Origin: Tannerellaceae bacterium
Lineage (GTDB): Bacteria > Bacteroidota > Bacteroidia > Bacteroidales > Tannerellaceae
NCBI GenBank assembly: GCA_031266215.1
Contig: JAISBL010000128.1
Span: 1-39,753, forward strand
DNA: 39,753 bases
Direction: 5' to 3'
The position numbers and the translations under genes were made by a program. This document shows, one piece after another, positions 18,158 through 26,323 of the stretch; the stretch's first letter is position 1; each line of letters starts with the position of its first letter. The notes beneath the pieces were generated by a model that saw nothing but the letters and a program-made list of their open reading frames with translations, had not been told where the DNA came from and ran no database searches.

Positions 18158-18195
18158 AATTATGAGGACAATTATGTTTTTAGCGGACAGTAATA
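18156..18195 (+). repeat. 40-base imperfect direct repeat flanking array 2, right copy
   Basis: Partner of 17561-17600; differences are single transitions (for example GCGATTATG versus ACAATTATG). It lies 80 bases upstream of the TPR/PD40 gene start, so it may overlap that promoter region. Confidence 0.85.
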
Positions 18196-18240
18196 GTTCT
18201 TAATATTTTTAGGATTAGAGATCGAACTTAAAAATAATAC

Positions 18241-18248
18241 TACCTTTG
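18241..18248 (+). promoter_or_regulatory. -7 element for the TPR-nfeD-floA operon
   Basis: TACCTTTG fits TAnnTTTG and lies 27 bases upstream of the ATG at 18276. The -33 box is poor, which may indicate an activator or a weak promoter. Confidence 0.5.
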
Positions 18249-18275
18249 GTACTGCAAATTTTTTATTAACAGTAT

Positions 18276-19724
18276 ATGACTAAGTTGTTAAGGGTAATCA
18301 TTTTCATGCCGGTGTTCGCGGTGTTTTGCGTTTGTGGCCTGTTCGCCCAAAGTCTGGAACAGGCCAAACGACTGTATACGGCAGGCAGATACGCCGAGGC
18401 CAGGCCGGTATTTGAGAAACTAGCCAGGCAGTCGCCCAATAACGCTTCATATAACCACTGGTATGGCGTCTGCTGTTTTGAGACAGGTGACATGAATGAG
18501 GCGGAGCCTTACCTGAAGATCGCTGCAAACCGCCGCGTGCAGGAAGCCTACCGCTATCTGGGCGAACTGTATATCAGGGCATACCGTTTTGACGAAGCGG
18601 CAGGGATGTATGCCGAATATATAGACATCCTGTCCAAAAAGAATGAAGATATAGAGCCTTATAAGAAACGGCTCGAAATGGCTGAAAAAGCGCAGCGGAT
18701 GGTGGACAAGGTGGAAAATATCCGGATAATAGACAGCGTAGTGGTTGACAAAAGCGGCTTCCTGCAGGTTTACACCCTGAGCGAAGAGGCCGGAAGCCTT
18801 GTTTCGTACAAAGACTTCTTCCAAACGGATGAACCGGTTTCATCTACCGTATATATGAATGAGATAGGCGATAAAATATACTACGCTTATCCCGAAGCCG
18901 GGCAAGACCGTTACAACCTGTTTACACAGTCAAGGATTCTGGACAGGTGGAGCGACGAAAAGCGCCTGCCTGCAAATATTAATAACGAAAGCGGTAACAG
19001 CAACTACCCCTTTATCCTGACTGACGGGGTAACGATATATTATGCCTCAGAGGGGAATGGCTCAATTGGCGGGTTTGATCTGTTTGTCACCCGTTACAAC
19101 ATCAACTCCGACACTTACCTCACTCCCGAACAACTGGGTATGCCTTTCAACTCCCCTGCCAACGATTATATGATGGTTATTGACGAGAGGAAGGGGCTGG
19201 GATGGTTCGTTTCAGACAGGGGGCAGCCTGAAGATAAAGTCTGCGTATACCTGTTTATCCCCGACGAACAGCGAAGCCGCATAGAAGGAGACAACCCTGA
19301 GGTGAAACGCTCAAGAGCGATAATAGCTTCTATCGCCGATACGTGGAATCCGGCTGCCGATTATACAGAACTGATACGTCTGGCGCACACCGATATTCCT
19401 TCCGATAAAAAAGAGGTCCACCGGGATTTTGAATTTGTGATCAACAACAACCTTATATATTATACCTGGGAAGACTTTAAGAGCGCCGAGGCGCGCGATT
19501 CATATGAAAAGCTGCTGAACCTAAACAAACAGATAGACGAATTCAATAACAGGCTGGACACACTGCGCGCGACATACGCCGAAAGCGGAAACGCACAGAA
19601 AGAACGGCTGAAACCAACCATACTACAGGCCGAAGAGCAATTGTACAAGCTGCTTCAACAGCCGCCCTCCCTGGAAAAGAGGGCGCGCAACGCCGAAATA
19701 AACCACCTGAAAGTTAACCACTGA
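18276..19724 (+). CDS. Secreted TPR and PD40-type propeller protein
   Basis: Predicted exported protein. Signal peptide at residues 1-24 (ending VCGLFAQ). Residues about 26-140 form TPR helices (LEQAKRLYTAGRYAEARPVF, HWYGVCCFETGDMNEAEPYL, YRYLGELYIRAYRFDEAA). Residues about 190-330 hold PD40-like blades (YPFILTDGVTIYYASEGNGS, GGFDLFVTRYN, GLGWFVSDRGQPEDKVCVYL). The last 70 residues are predicted coiled coil (YEKLLNLNKQIDEFNNRLDT). It resembles the N-terminal half of Bacteroidota TPR/PD40/OmpA proteins of the type IX secretion or gliding group but has no OmpA domain. First gene of a four-gene operon with NfeD and FloA 17 bases downstream. Exact role unknown. Confidence 0.85.
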   Translation: MTKLLRVIIFMPVFAVFCVCGLFAQSLEQAKRLYTAGRYAEARPVFEKLARQSPNNASYNHWYGVCCFETGDMNEAEPYLKIAANRRVQEAYRYLGELYIRAYRFDEAAGMYAEYIDILSKKNEDIEPYKKRLEMAEKAQRMVDKVENIRIIDSVVVDKSGFLQVYTLSEEAGSLVSYKDFFQTDEPVSSTVYMNEIGDKIYYAYPEAGQDRYNLFTQSRILDRWSDEKRLPANINNESGNSNYPFILTDGVTIYYASEGNGSIGGFDLFVTRYNINSDTYLTPEQLGMPFNSPANDYMMVIDERKGLGWFVSDRGQPEDKVCVYLFIPDEQRSRIEGDNPEVKRSRAIIASIADTWNPAADYTELIRLAHTDIPSDKKEVHRDFEFVINNNLIYYTWEDFKSAEARDSYEKLLNLNKQIDEFNNRLDTLRATYAESGNAQKERLKPTILQAEEQLYKLLQQPPSLEKRARNAEINHLKVNH

Positions 19725-19741
19725 AATAAATACCTGCCAAT

Positions 19742-20227
19742 ATGATATTAAACATAGCTGTTATCGCTTTTTTAATGGGAATCGCCATTGCGCTGATCCT
19801 TCTTGAGATATTCCTCCTCCCCGGCATCACTGTCGCAGGCGTGGGCGGAGCGCTTTTCGCCATAGGCGGGGTTATCTTCGCCTATACGGTCAGTCCGTCA
19901 GCCGGACATATAACGCTGGTTACGTCTGTCGTGTCTTTTGTGGCCGCGTTTGCCTGGCTGTTACGTTCAAAATCATTCAATAAGGTGGCCCTCCATACGG
20001 ATATAGACTCTAAGGTGACCTCCGTACGCGAGCTGGACATCCATCCCGGCGACAAAGGGACGACCGTGTCGCGCCTGGCGCCTATCGGGAAGGCTGATAT
20101 CGGCGGGATTATTGTGGAAGCCAAGTCTACGGGCGACTTTATAGACGAAGATACGCCGGTGACAGTAATCCGGGTAGACGGTTACAACGTGTTGGTGACC
20201 AAAGACGAAGACAATATTATTCACTAG
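19742..20227 (+). CDS. NfeD-like membrane protein
   Basis: Short NfeD-family protein (161 residues) with two to three hydrophobic segments in the first 75 residues ([20 protein letters not shown], then [15 protein letters not shown] and [12 protein letters not shown]). A C-terminal OB-fold spans about residues 100-155 ([31 protein letters not shown]). The N-terminal ClpP-type protease domain of long NfeD proteins is absent. NfeD partners are typically encoded beside flotillins, and the next gene, 16 bases downstream, is FloA, so they probably act together in membrane microdomains. Confidence 0.93.
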   Translation: MILNIAVIAFLMGIAIALILLEIFLLPGITVAGVGGALFAIGGVIFAYTVSPSAGHITLVTSVVSFVAAFAWLLRSKSFNKVALHTDIDSKVTSVRELDIHPGDKGTTVSRLAPIGKADIGGIIVEAKSTGDFIDEDTPVTVIRVDGYNVLVTKDEDNIIH

Positions 20228-20243
20228 TAAATATATCAAGTAT

Positions 20244-21236
20244 ATGGAAGCTACTTTTTTACCGGTTATCCTACTGGGAGCGGCAATAATGCTGCTCATT
20301 ATTTTCTTTTATTATGTGCCGTTCCTGCTCTGGATATCAGCAAAGGTGTCGGGCGTAAGCATTTCGCTCATACAATTGTTCCTAATGCGTATCCGTAAGG
20401 TTCCCCCCGGAGTTATTACCAGGGCTATGATAGAAGCCCACAAGGCGGGATTGAAAACACTTACCCGCGACGAGCTTGAAGCCCATTTCCTGGCCGGAGG
20501 TCACGTCGAAAGGGTCGTTCATGCATTGGTGTCGGCCTCTAAAGCCAATATCGACCTGTCTTTCCAGATGGCCACAGCAATAGACCTTGCAGGTCGCGAT
20601 GTGTTTCTGGCCGTTCAGATGTCTGTCAACCCCAAGGTTATAGACACCCCTCCCGTAACGGCGGTGGCTAAAGACGGTATCCAGTTGATAGCCAAAGCCC
20701 GCGTAACGGTAAGGGCCAACATCAAACAACTGGTCGGAGGAGCGGGCGAAGAAACTATCCTGGCGCGCGTAGGCGAAGGGATCGTGTCGTCAATCGGCTC
20801 GTCGGGAAACCACAAATCGGTGCTGGAGAACCCTGACTCTATCTCCAAACTGGTACTGCGTAAGGGACTGGATGCAGGTACAGCCTTTGAGATACTCTCA
20901 ATCGATATTGCAGACATAGACATAGGCAAGAACATCGGGGCCGCCCTGCAGATGGACCAGGCGCAGGCGGATAAGAACATCGCGCAGGCCAAGGCCGAAG
21001 AGCGGCGCGCCATGGCGGTAGCCTCCGAACAGGAAATGAAAGCCAAAGCGCAGGAAGCGCGGGCTAAGGTGATAGAGGCCGAAGCCGAAGTGCCTAAAGC
21101 AATGGCTGACGCCTTCCGCTCAGGCAACCTGGGTATTATGGACTACTACAAAATGAAGAACATAGAAGCCGATACCTCCATGCGCGAAAACATCGCCAAG
21201 CCGAATACCGGCCCCTCAAAACCTATAAAGGACTGA
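20244..21236 (+). CDS. floA: Flotillin-like protein FloA
   Basis: Membrane-associated scaffold of functional membrane microdomains (UPF0365/YqfA group). N-terminal membrane segment at about residues 7-30 ([20 protein letters not shown]). The SPFH-like region contains [20 protein letters not shown] and [20 protein letters not shown]. An Ala/Glu-rich stretch near 230-290 ([20 protein letters not shown]) forms the coiled-coil assembly region. 330 residues, full length. Co-transcribed with nfeD. Confidence 0.96.
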   Translation: MEATFLPVILLGAAIMLLIIFFYYVPFLLWISAKVSGVSISLIQLFLMRIRKVPPGVITRAMIEAHKAGLKTLTRDELEAHFLAGGHVERVVHALVSASKANIDLSFQMATAIDLAGRDVFLAVQMSVNPKVIDTPPVTAVAKDGIQLIAKARVTVRANIKQLVGGAGEETILARVGEGIVSSIGSSGNHKSVLENPDSISKLVLRKGLDAGTAFEILSIDIADIDIGKNIGAALQMDQAQADKNIAQAKAEERRAMAVASEQEMKAKAQEARAKVIEAEAEVPKAMADAFRSGNLGIMDYYKMKNIEADTSMRENIAKPNTGPSKPIKD

Positions 21237-21253
21237 AAATAAAGAGAGACGCT

Positions 21254-22129
21254 ATGCGGACAATTCCTCCATCAGAACTGATCATAAATGAAGATGGAAG
21301 TATCTTCCATCTTCATCTGAAGCCTGAACATCTGGCAGATAAGATAATATTAGTAGGCGACCCGGAACGTGTATCCACCGTCGCCTCTTATTTTGAGACA
21401 AAAGAATGCGAGGTGTCGAGCCGCGAGTTCCACTCCATCACAGGCAGATACCGTGGAACGCGCCTGACGGTCGTGTCGCACGGGATTGGCACAGACAATA
21501 TAGATATTGTATTGACCGAACTTGACGCCCTGGCTAATATCGACTTCGCCACCCGGACCGTAAAGCCGCAACTGAGGCAACTGACGCTGGTTCGCATCGG
21601 GACGTCGGGAGGTTTGCAGCCCTTTGTACCAATCGGTACGTACGTGGCTGCCGAAAAGTCTGTAGGCTTCGACGGTGTGATATATTTCTACGCCGGCAAC
21701 GAAGGCGTCAGGGATACGGAGCTTGAAGAAGAGCTGATCCTGCGCCTGAGATGGAAGCCGGCCGGCATATACCCCTACGTCGTGAATGCCGACGCTTCAC
21801 TGATGGAACAGATCGCCGGTAAAGACATCGTACGTGGCATCACGATAGCCGCCAACGGATTCTACGGGCCGCAGGGGCGCGAGGTGCGCCTGCAACTTAC
21901 CGATCCCTGCCTGAACAGGAAGATAGAGGCCTTTGAGTATGAAGGCCGGAAGATCACAAATTACGAAATGGAAAGCTCCTCACTCGCCGGCATGTCAGCC
22001 CTTATGGGACACCGGGCGCTGACCGTCTGCTGCATCATCGCCGGACGGGAAAGCAACGACATGAATACGTCTTATAAAGGCTCCTTATCCGGACTGATAG
22101 AAACCGTACTGGAAAGGATCATCTTATAA
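21254..22129 (+). CDS. Nucleoside phosphorylase (PNP/UDP family, uridine-phosphorylase-like)
   Basis: Cytosolic enzyme that cleaves a nucleoside with phosphate to a base and ribose-1-phosphate. Family signatures are the phosphate-binding ILVGDPERV near residue 32 and RIGTSGGLQP near 112. ITNYEMESSSLAGMSALMGH near residues 235-254 provides the ribose-binding Met-Glu pair. 291 residues, complete. Sequence pattern favours uridine phosphorylase but the base preference is not proven. It follows floA by 17 bases and overlaps the convergent gene at 22124 by 6 bases. Confidence 0.92.
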   Translation: MRTIPPSELIINEDGSIFHLHLKPEHLADKIILVGDPERVSTVASYFETKECEVSSREFHSITGRYRGTRLTVVSHGIGTDNIDIVLTELDALANIDFATRTVKPQLRQLTLVRIGTSGGLQPFVPIGTYVAAEKSVGFDGVIYFYAGNEGVRDTELEEELILRLRWKPAGIYPYVVNADASLMEQIAGKDIVRGITIAANGFYGPQGREVRLQLTDPCLNRKIEAFEYEGRKITNYEMESSSLAGMSALMGHRALTVCCIIAGRESNDMNTSYKGSLSGLIETVLERIIL

Positions 22130-23620
22130 CCCTCTCCCACTTACTGCGCGGGAACTGTACTTCATCTGTATACGTTCCCCTGAGCGCGCCTTCCGCCCCA
22201 CTATCCGGGCGTCAAGTTCCACCCTGCCTGTGACAAATTCAGGGATATTGAATGAATACAGGGAGGAGTCATACATCCCGGGGTCTTTCTGTGGCAGCAT
22301 AAAGGGTTTGGAGACGTTCCCCGCCTCATCTACCGAAGCCAGGAAGGGGCGCGAATAAAGCCCGTCTGTCCTGCGGCTGCTGAATACAAACCATCTGGAA
22401 TTGCTGCTCCAGCTATGATAGCTCTCAACATCGCTGCTGTTGACTTCGGTCAGCTCCCGCGTCAGGCCGGCGTGCAGGTCCAGCAGCCACAGGTCTGCCT
22501 CCTTGTGCCATATAGAGAAGTTGCCGTAATCAGACAATGTGTACATCAGGTATCTCCCGTCGTACGACGGGCGCGGGAAGGAGACGCTCTTACCCGTCGC
22601 AGCGGCTCGAACCAGAGTGTCCACTTCCTGTCCGAACGTCCCGCTTTCAGGATCAAAGGCAATGCTGCACAGGTCGTAACGCACCTGGTCGTATTCTTCG
22701 GGGATGACGCGCGCCGCGGCCGAGCAGAAGTAGAGCGTGCGCCCGTCGGGAGAAAAGGCGGGGAACGTCTCAAAGGCATCCTGCGACGTTATCTGCGGGC
22801 ACGACAGCAGTTCGTTCTTCCCGATGTCATAAACCACGACGTCTGAACGGGCGTCTACCACTTCTATCCGCTTATCCCTTTGCTCGTGGAACACCTGCCG
22901 CGTCTCGTTCACCGAATAGGCTATGTACCCGCCCGACGGGTGCCAGTAAGGATAGACGCAGTTTGCTATCGTCTGCTCCGTCTTTGTGTCATACAGGTCT
23001 ACGCCGCCGTCCGACGTCAGCACCGTAGCGTTATACGGCCCGCGTATATGCAGGCTCATCTGCTCCGGACGGCCCTGTCGGAAGGAATGGCAGTTCACGC
23101 AGTTACCCGGTATGAGGGTATTTTCCAGCAGGGCCGTCTGGGTAAAGTCCGACAGGTCACGCTGGTATATGCCCATCTTGCCGTACACCTCGTAGGCGGG
23201 AGGGATAAGGCGGTATACCAGTCCGTAATCCGCCGGGTACCCGCTCACATGTATGGCAAAGGGCCGGTAGCTGATCCATCCGCCCGGCTGCCTGAGCGAG
23301 ACCGTCACACTAAGGTCGCTTCCCGTATTATCGGCCAATAACCGTTTCCACTCTCCGGGCGGTATAGATACTGCCGCCCGGCGGCCACCCCGCGCCTCTA
23401 TACGGCCGGAACGCGATCCTTCTATCACCGCATGTATAGCGGCGTAATCGGCTGATTCCACTCTGAAGTTGAGGGGAGCTATCGTGGCCGGGACGGTAAC
23501 TCCGGCGTAATCAGGGAATATGACGGGCGGCCCGTCCGTTGTCCCCGTCGGGACGACAGCTTCACGGCAGGCGGCCAGCGAACATAAGAGTAGCGGCAGG
23601 TAAATGAAGTAACGTTTCAT
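22124..23620 (-). CDS. PD40/TolB-like propeller lipoprotein with one CxxCH haem motif
   Basis: Predicted lipoprotein; lipobox LAAC, lipidated cysteine 18. A haem c motif CVNCH is at residues 174-178 inside LIPGNCVNCHSFRQG, which suggests a covalent haem, an electron-transfer role, or a vestigial motif. Downstream is a series of PD40/TolB-type blades (YPYWHPSGGYIAYSVNETRQ, FETFPAFSPDGRTLYFCSAA, SFPRPSYDGRYLMYTLSDYG, SYHSWSSNSRWFVFSSRRTD). 498 residues. It starts 7 bases after the multi-pass membrane protein at 23628 and is probably co-transcribed with it. Related Bacteroidota proteins are often labelled cytochrome-biosynthesis or TolB-like without proof. The two convergent stop codons here are adjacent, leaving no room for an intergenic terminator. 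Confidence 0.85.
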   Translation of the reverse strand: MKRYFIYLPLLLCSLAACREAVVPTGTTDGPPVIFPDYAGVTVPATIAPLNFRVESADYAAIHAVIEGSRSGRIEARGGRRAAVSIPPGEWKRLLADNTGSDLSVTVSLRQPGGWISYRPFAIHVSGYPADYGLVYRLIPPAYEVYGKMGIYQRDLSDFTQTALLENTLIPGNCVNCHSFRQGRPEQMSLHIRGPYNATVLTSDGGVDLYDTKTEQTIANCVYPYWHPSGGYIAYSVNETRQVFHEQRDKRIEVVDARSDVVVYDIGKNELLSCPQITSQDAFETFPAFSPDGRTLYFCSAAARVIPEEYDQVRYDLCSIAFDPESGTFGQEVDTLVRAAATGKSVSFPRPSYDGRYLMYTLSDYGNFSIWHKEADLWLLDLHAGLTRELTEVNSSDVESYHSWSSNSRWFVFSSRRTDGLYSRPFLASVDEAGNVSKPFMLPQKDPGMYDSSLYSFNIPEFVTGRVELDARIVGRKARSGERIQMKYSSRAVSGRGL

Positions 23621-23627
23621 CGTGTGT

Positions 23628-25412
23628 TTATTTTCTGTAATGTAGATAATACCAGTATGTGCCGGAGAAGCGGCTTTTCAGCATCTGTTCCGCAGCGGGG
23701 TAACTGACGTATATGCGGCGGTAGTCTTCCACCTGCCGTTTCACCTCGTCGCTCACCGCGTACGGCACGCCGGCGGTAGTGTTATTGGTAAGTCCCCAGA
23801 TATATATCAGGGCTTCCTGATAGCTTTTGGGTATCGTCCGGTAGTGTATGTCCCGCCCCAGCGGGTAATAAAGGCTGAAGCGTTCCATATCTTTAGTCAG
23901 CAGGCAGTACGCCATCAGGTATTCATAGGCGGGGCGGTTGGATGGGTCTTGTCCGAGCAGGAGGCCCAGCATCATATCCTTTTCCTTTTCGCTGAAGAGG
24001 AAATCGGTCTTCGTACGGTACTTCCTCAGCCCGGCCCATTCGGGGTTAGCCTCTATACGTTCCTCGTCATGCAGGCATGAGAGCGTTTCTGCGGCCCATT
24101 CACTATAATATAATGTATGCAGGAGGATACGCAGATACTTCCGCGACACCTCATAATCGCCATTGATAAGGCTGGTTTCGGCCAGGCGCTTTATGCTCCG
24201 CGCACTGCGCTGGAAGTCGGGTATAGCCTCCATCGCTTCAAAGGCAAGGCGCTGGGCGGTGTTGATAAACCCCAGATGGTAATAAACCTCGCCCGCCATA
24301 AGGGGTATGCTGAAGTCGCGCACAAAAGAAGGCAGCAACCCTTCGGCGCCGTTCTGGAAATAGTGAAACATCCTGTCGGGCATCAGTCCCTGCCTGCATA
24401 GCGCCAGGTTGAGGAAGGCGACAGAGAGCGGAGACGCTGGCGCCTCCCTGTCGGCCATACTGATGATATGTTCCCAGTTTCCCTGCCTTACATAATAGTC
24501 GTACCTCATCACTTCTTCCTTTTTCCAGTCCGCCGCGCCCGATACGCCCAGGACCGCCAGAAATACCAATAACACGCCCTGCATGCCGGCCGGCAGCCAC
24601 AACCTCCAACCCTTCTTTACTGCCGGCAGCAGTCTGAACCCCGCGACAATAGCCGGGATGATCAGCCACAGCAGGAGCAGGGAGAAAGGGAAGACGCTCT
24701 GGTAGCGGTAATAATCGGCTCCCGTCAATAGTTTCGCCAGCGGATACTGGGGGAAGAAGTATTGGGCGGATAAGGGTGAAAGGGCCAGCAACAAGGCGTT
24801 GCCGGCTGCCGTGAGGCAGCGTTGACGGATGCTCAGCCCTCCTTTCACAGCCTCCGCTATAATGAAGAGTATCCCGAAAACAACAACCGCCCCTCCAGCC
24901 AGGGCATACAGCAGGGGTATCATGATGAGCGAACAGGCCGCCCTGACGCGGGCCTGACGGACAGACCGGCTCCACAGGAAGGCCGACAACGCCATGATGA
25001 CAGAGATTACGCCGGTCAGCATATAATTCTCGTCGCACAGTAATATCCAGTAGAAGATGGAGGGGACGAAGGTAAGCGACGCCCAGCCGTTCTTCTCCCT
25101 GCCGGCCAGGTGCAGGGCGGCGGAGAGCAACTGCCGTTGCATCAGCGTCAGCAGCGTAGCTATGATAAGCGCTCCATGCAGGGGAGTGTAGTAAAACTGG
25201 GTAAGGAAGCGCGAGAGGTACTCCGACAGCCCTCCCACCCGGTGCGTAGTTTCGGCCATATAGTCGGAGGTGAACAAAAACATCTGGTACTGCTCCTGAT
25301 ATGCAAGGTGGTAGGTGTAGAAGTATCCGAAGAACACAAATACGCTCACCCCGAAGATAAATGAGAGCGATGCGTTGACGTACGATATGGCTGACAGTTG
25401 TTGTTTTTTCAT
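23628..25412 (-). CDS. Multi-pass membrane protein, DUF6057-like
   Basis: 594-residue integral membrane protein. The first half has about 8-10 hydrophobic segments (for example ASLSFIFGVSVFVFFGYFY, GALIIATLLTLMQ, GGAVVVFGILFIIAEAV, LLLLWLIIPAIVAGFRLLPA). The C-terminal half, about residues 310-594, is soluble and helical with TPR-like character (FLNLALCRQGLMPDRMFHYF, RSARSIKRLAETSLINGDYE, YEYLMAYCLLTKDMERFSLY). The pattern matches the Bacteroidales DUF6057 family, whose function is unknown. It forms a two-gene unit with the CxxCH lipoprotein. A -7 element TACTTTTG (minus strand) lies 32 bases upstream. Confidence 0.8.
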   Translation of the reverse strand: MKKQQLSAISYVNASLSFIFGVSVFVFFGYFYTYHLAYQEQYQMFLFTSDYMAETTHRVGGLSEYLSRFLTQFYYTPLHGALIIATLLTLMQRQLLSAALHLAGREKNGWASLTFVPSIFYWILLCDENYMLTGVISVIMALSAFLWSRSVRQARVRAACSLIMIPLLYALAGGAVVVFGILFIIAEAVKGGLSIRQRCLTAAGNALLLALSPLSAQYFFPQYPLAKLLTGADYYRYQSVFPFSLLLLWLIIPAIVAGFRLLPAVKKGWRLWLPAGMQGVLLVFLAVLGVSGAADWKKEEVMRYDYYVRQGNWEHIISMADREAPASPLSVAFLNLALCRQGLMPDRMFHYFQNGAEGLLPSFVRDFSIPLMAGEVYYHLGFINTAQRLAFEAMEAIPDFQRSARSIKRLAETSLINGDYEVSRKYLRILLHTLYYSEWAAETLSCLHDEERIEANPEWAGLRKYRTKTDFLFSEKEKDMMLGLLLGQDPSNRPAYEYLMAYCLLTKDMERFSLYYPLGRDIHYRTIPKSYQEALIYIWGLTNNTTAGVPYAVSDEVKRQVEDYRRIYVSYPAAEQMLKSRFSGTYWYYLHYRK

Positions 25413-25443
25413 TAGTACCGAACCTTTTGATTTATTTCACCCC

Positions 25444-25451
25444 CAAAAGTA
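25444..25451 (-). promoter_or_regulatory. -7 element for the DUF6057/PD40 pair
   Basis: Minus strand reads TACTTTTG, exact TAnnTTTG, with a leader of about 30 bases to the ATG at 25412. The -33 box is not recognisable. Confidence 0.45.
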
Positions 25452-25566
25452 ATATGTTTTAGTGATTAAGCCGCCACAGCGGAGGCCATACAGGAAAGCT
25501 TCCTTCTTTCCGGACATATCATCCTCATAATGGAGGGGTTTTCGCAAGGCTCCATGTCAGCTTCTC

Positions 25567-25817
25567 ACAAGGCTCCCTGTGAAGAGCTAACAGGGTTCCC
25601 TGTGAAGAGTTAACAAGGTTCCTTGTGAAGAGCTAACAAGGCTCCTTGTGAAGAGCTAACAAGGTACCTTGTGAAGAGCTAACAAGGTACCTTGTGAAGA
25701 GTTAACAAGGCTCCTTGTGAAGAGTTAACAAGGTTCCTTGTGAAAAGCTAACAAGGCTCCTTGTGAAAAGCTAATACAGTAGCATGTGATCTATCATACA
25801 GTAGCGTGTTGAACTAT
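25567..25817. repeat. Tandem palindrome array 3, 23-base period
   Basis: Nine well-conserved 23-base units start at 25567 and every 23 bases to 25751; a decayed unit at 25774 and a 21-base one at 25797 follow, and decayed sequence from about 25541 precedes. Unit core ACAAGGTTCCTTGT (variants with CT or TA in the centre) is a 6-bp stem with a 2-base centre; the linker is GAAGAGCTA or GAAGAGTTA. Unit 2 (25590) has ACAGGGTTCCCTGT, a paired change on both arms, and unit 1 is the half-changed intermediate. The array occupies the divergent gap 25413-26323. Apart from the arrays and promoters, the remainder of that gap shows only AT-rich sequence. Confidence 0.92.
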
Positions 25818-26037
25818 CCACACGGGGCGTGTGGGTTGTCCACACAGGGCGTGTGGGATGTCCACACGGGGCGTGTGGGGCGTCCACACAGGGCGTGTGG
25901 GGTGTCCACACGGGGCGTGTGGGATGTCCACACGGGGCGTGTGGGATGTCCACACGGGGCGTGTGGGGTGTCCACACGGGGCGTGTGGGGCGTCCACACA
26001 GGGCGTGTGGGTTGTCCACACAGGGCGTGTGGGATGT
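25818..26037. repeat. Tandem palindrome array 4, 22-base period, nested in array 3
   Basis: Ten uninterrupted 22-base units start at 25818 and every 22 bases to 26016. Core CCACACGGGGCGTGTGG is a perfect 7-bp stem with a GGG centre; some units carry CCACACAGGG, shortening the stem. Linkers are GATGT, GTTGT, GGTGT or GCGT variants. The block is bordered on both sides by degenerate array-3-like units beginning ACAGTAGC (25775, 25798 and 26042). No stop codons occur in several frames because the unit is GC-rich; I do not regard this as coding. Confidence 0.93.
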
Positions 26038-26284
26038 CCACACAGTAGCGCGTGAGCTCTTCGCAACCTGACTGGAATAAGGGATTATAAGAGAAAGGAA
26101 ACAGAATAAAAATAAACGTAAATATATGCTCGCATTATTGTGACTGTTCCGCCGGTAACAAACGGAATACTGACGGAAATTACCGGAGTATTAAATGCGC
26201 CTGTCCTGGCGTTCTAAACCTGTGCGTCAATATAAAGGCCGCCTGCGCGCTTCCGACATACCCCCCGTTTTTATCATACGGACG

Positions 26285-26316
26285 TTTGGAATTGGGAGGA
26301 AATTCATGTAAGTTTG
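26285..26316 (+). promoter_or_regulatory. Strong Bacteroidetes promoter for the asparaginase gene
   Basis: TTTG at 26285-26288, 20-base spacer, TAAGTTTG at 26309-26316. Both boxes and the spacing fit the Bacteroidetes primary sigma consensus. The ATG at 26324 is only 8 bases past the -7 box, so the transcript would be nearly leaderless. Confidence 0.75.
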
Positions 26317-26323
26317 CGCCCTT

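Noticed and set aside
8795..26060. CRISPR arrays
   Set aside because: Units are contiguous with short similar linkers and no unique 25-40-base spacers, and no cas genes are present.
25771..26071. Open frames of 75-90 codons on both strands through array 4
   Set aside because: They are open only because the GC-rich 22-base unit lacks stops in several frames; the same DNA is open in up to six frames with simple repeated peptides and no start context.
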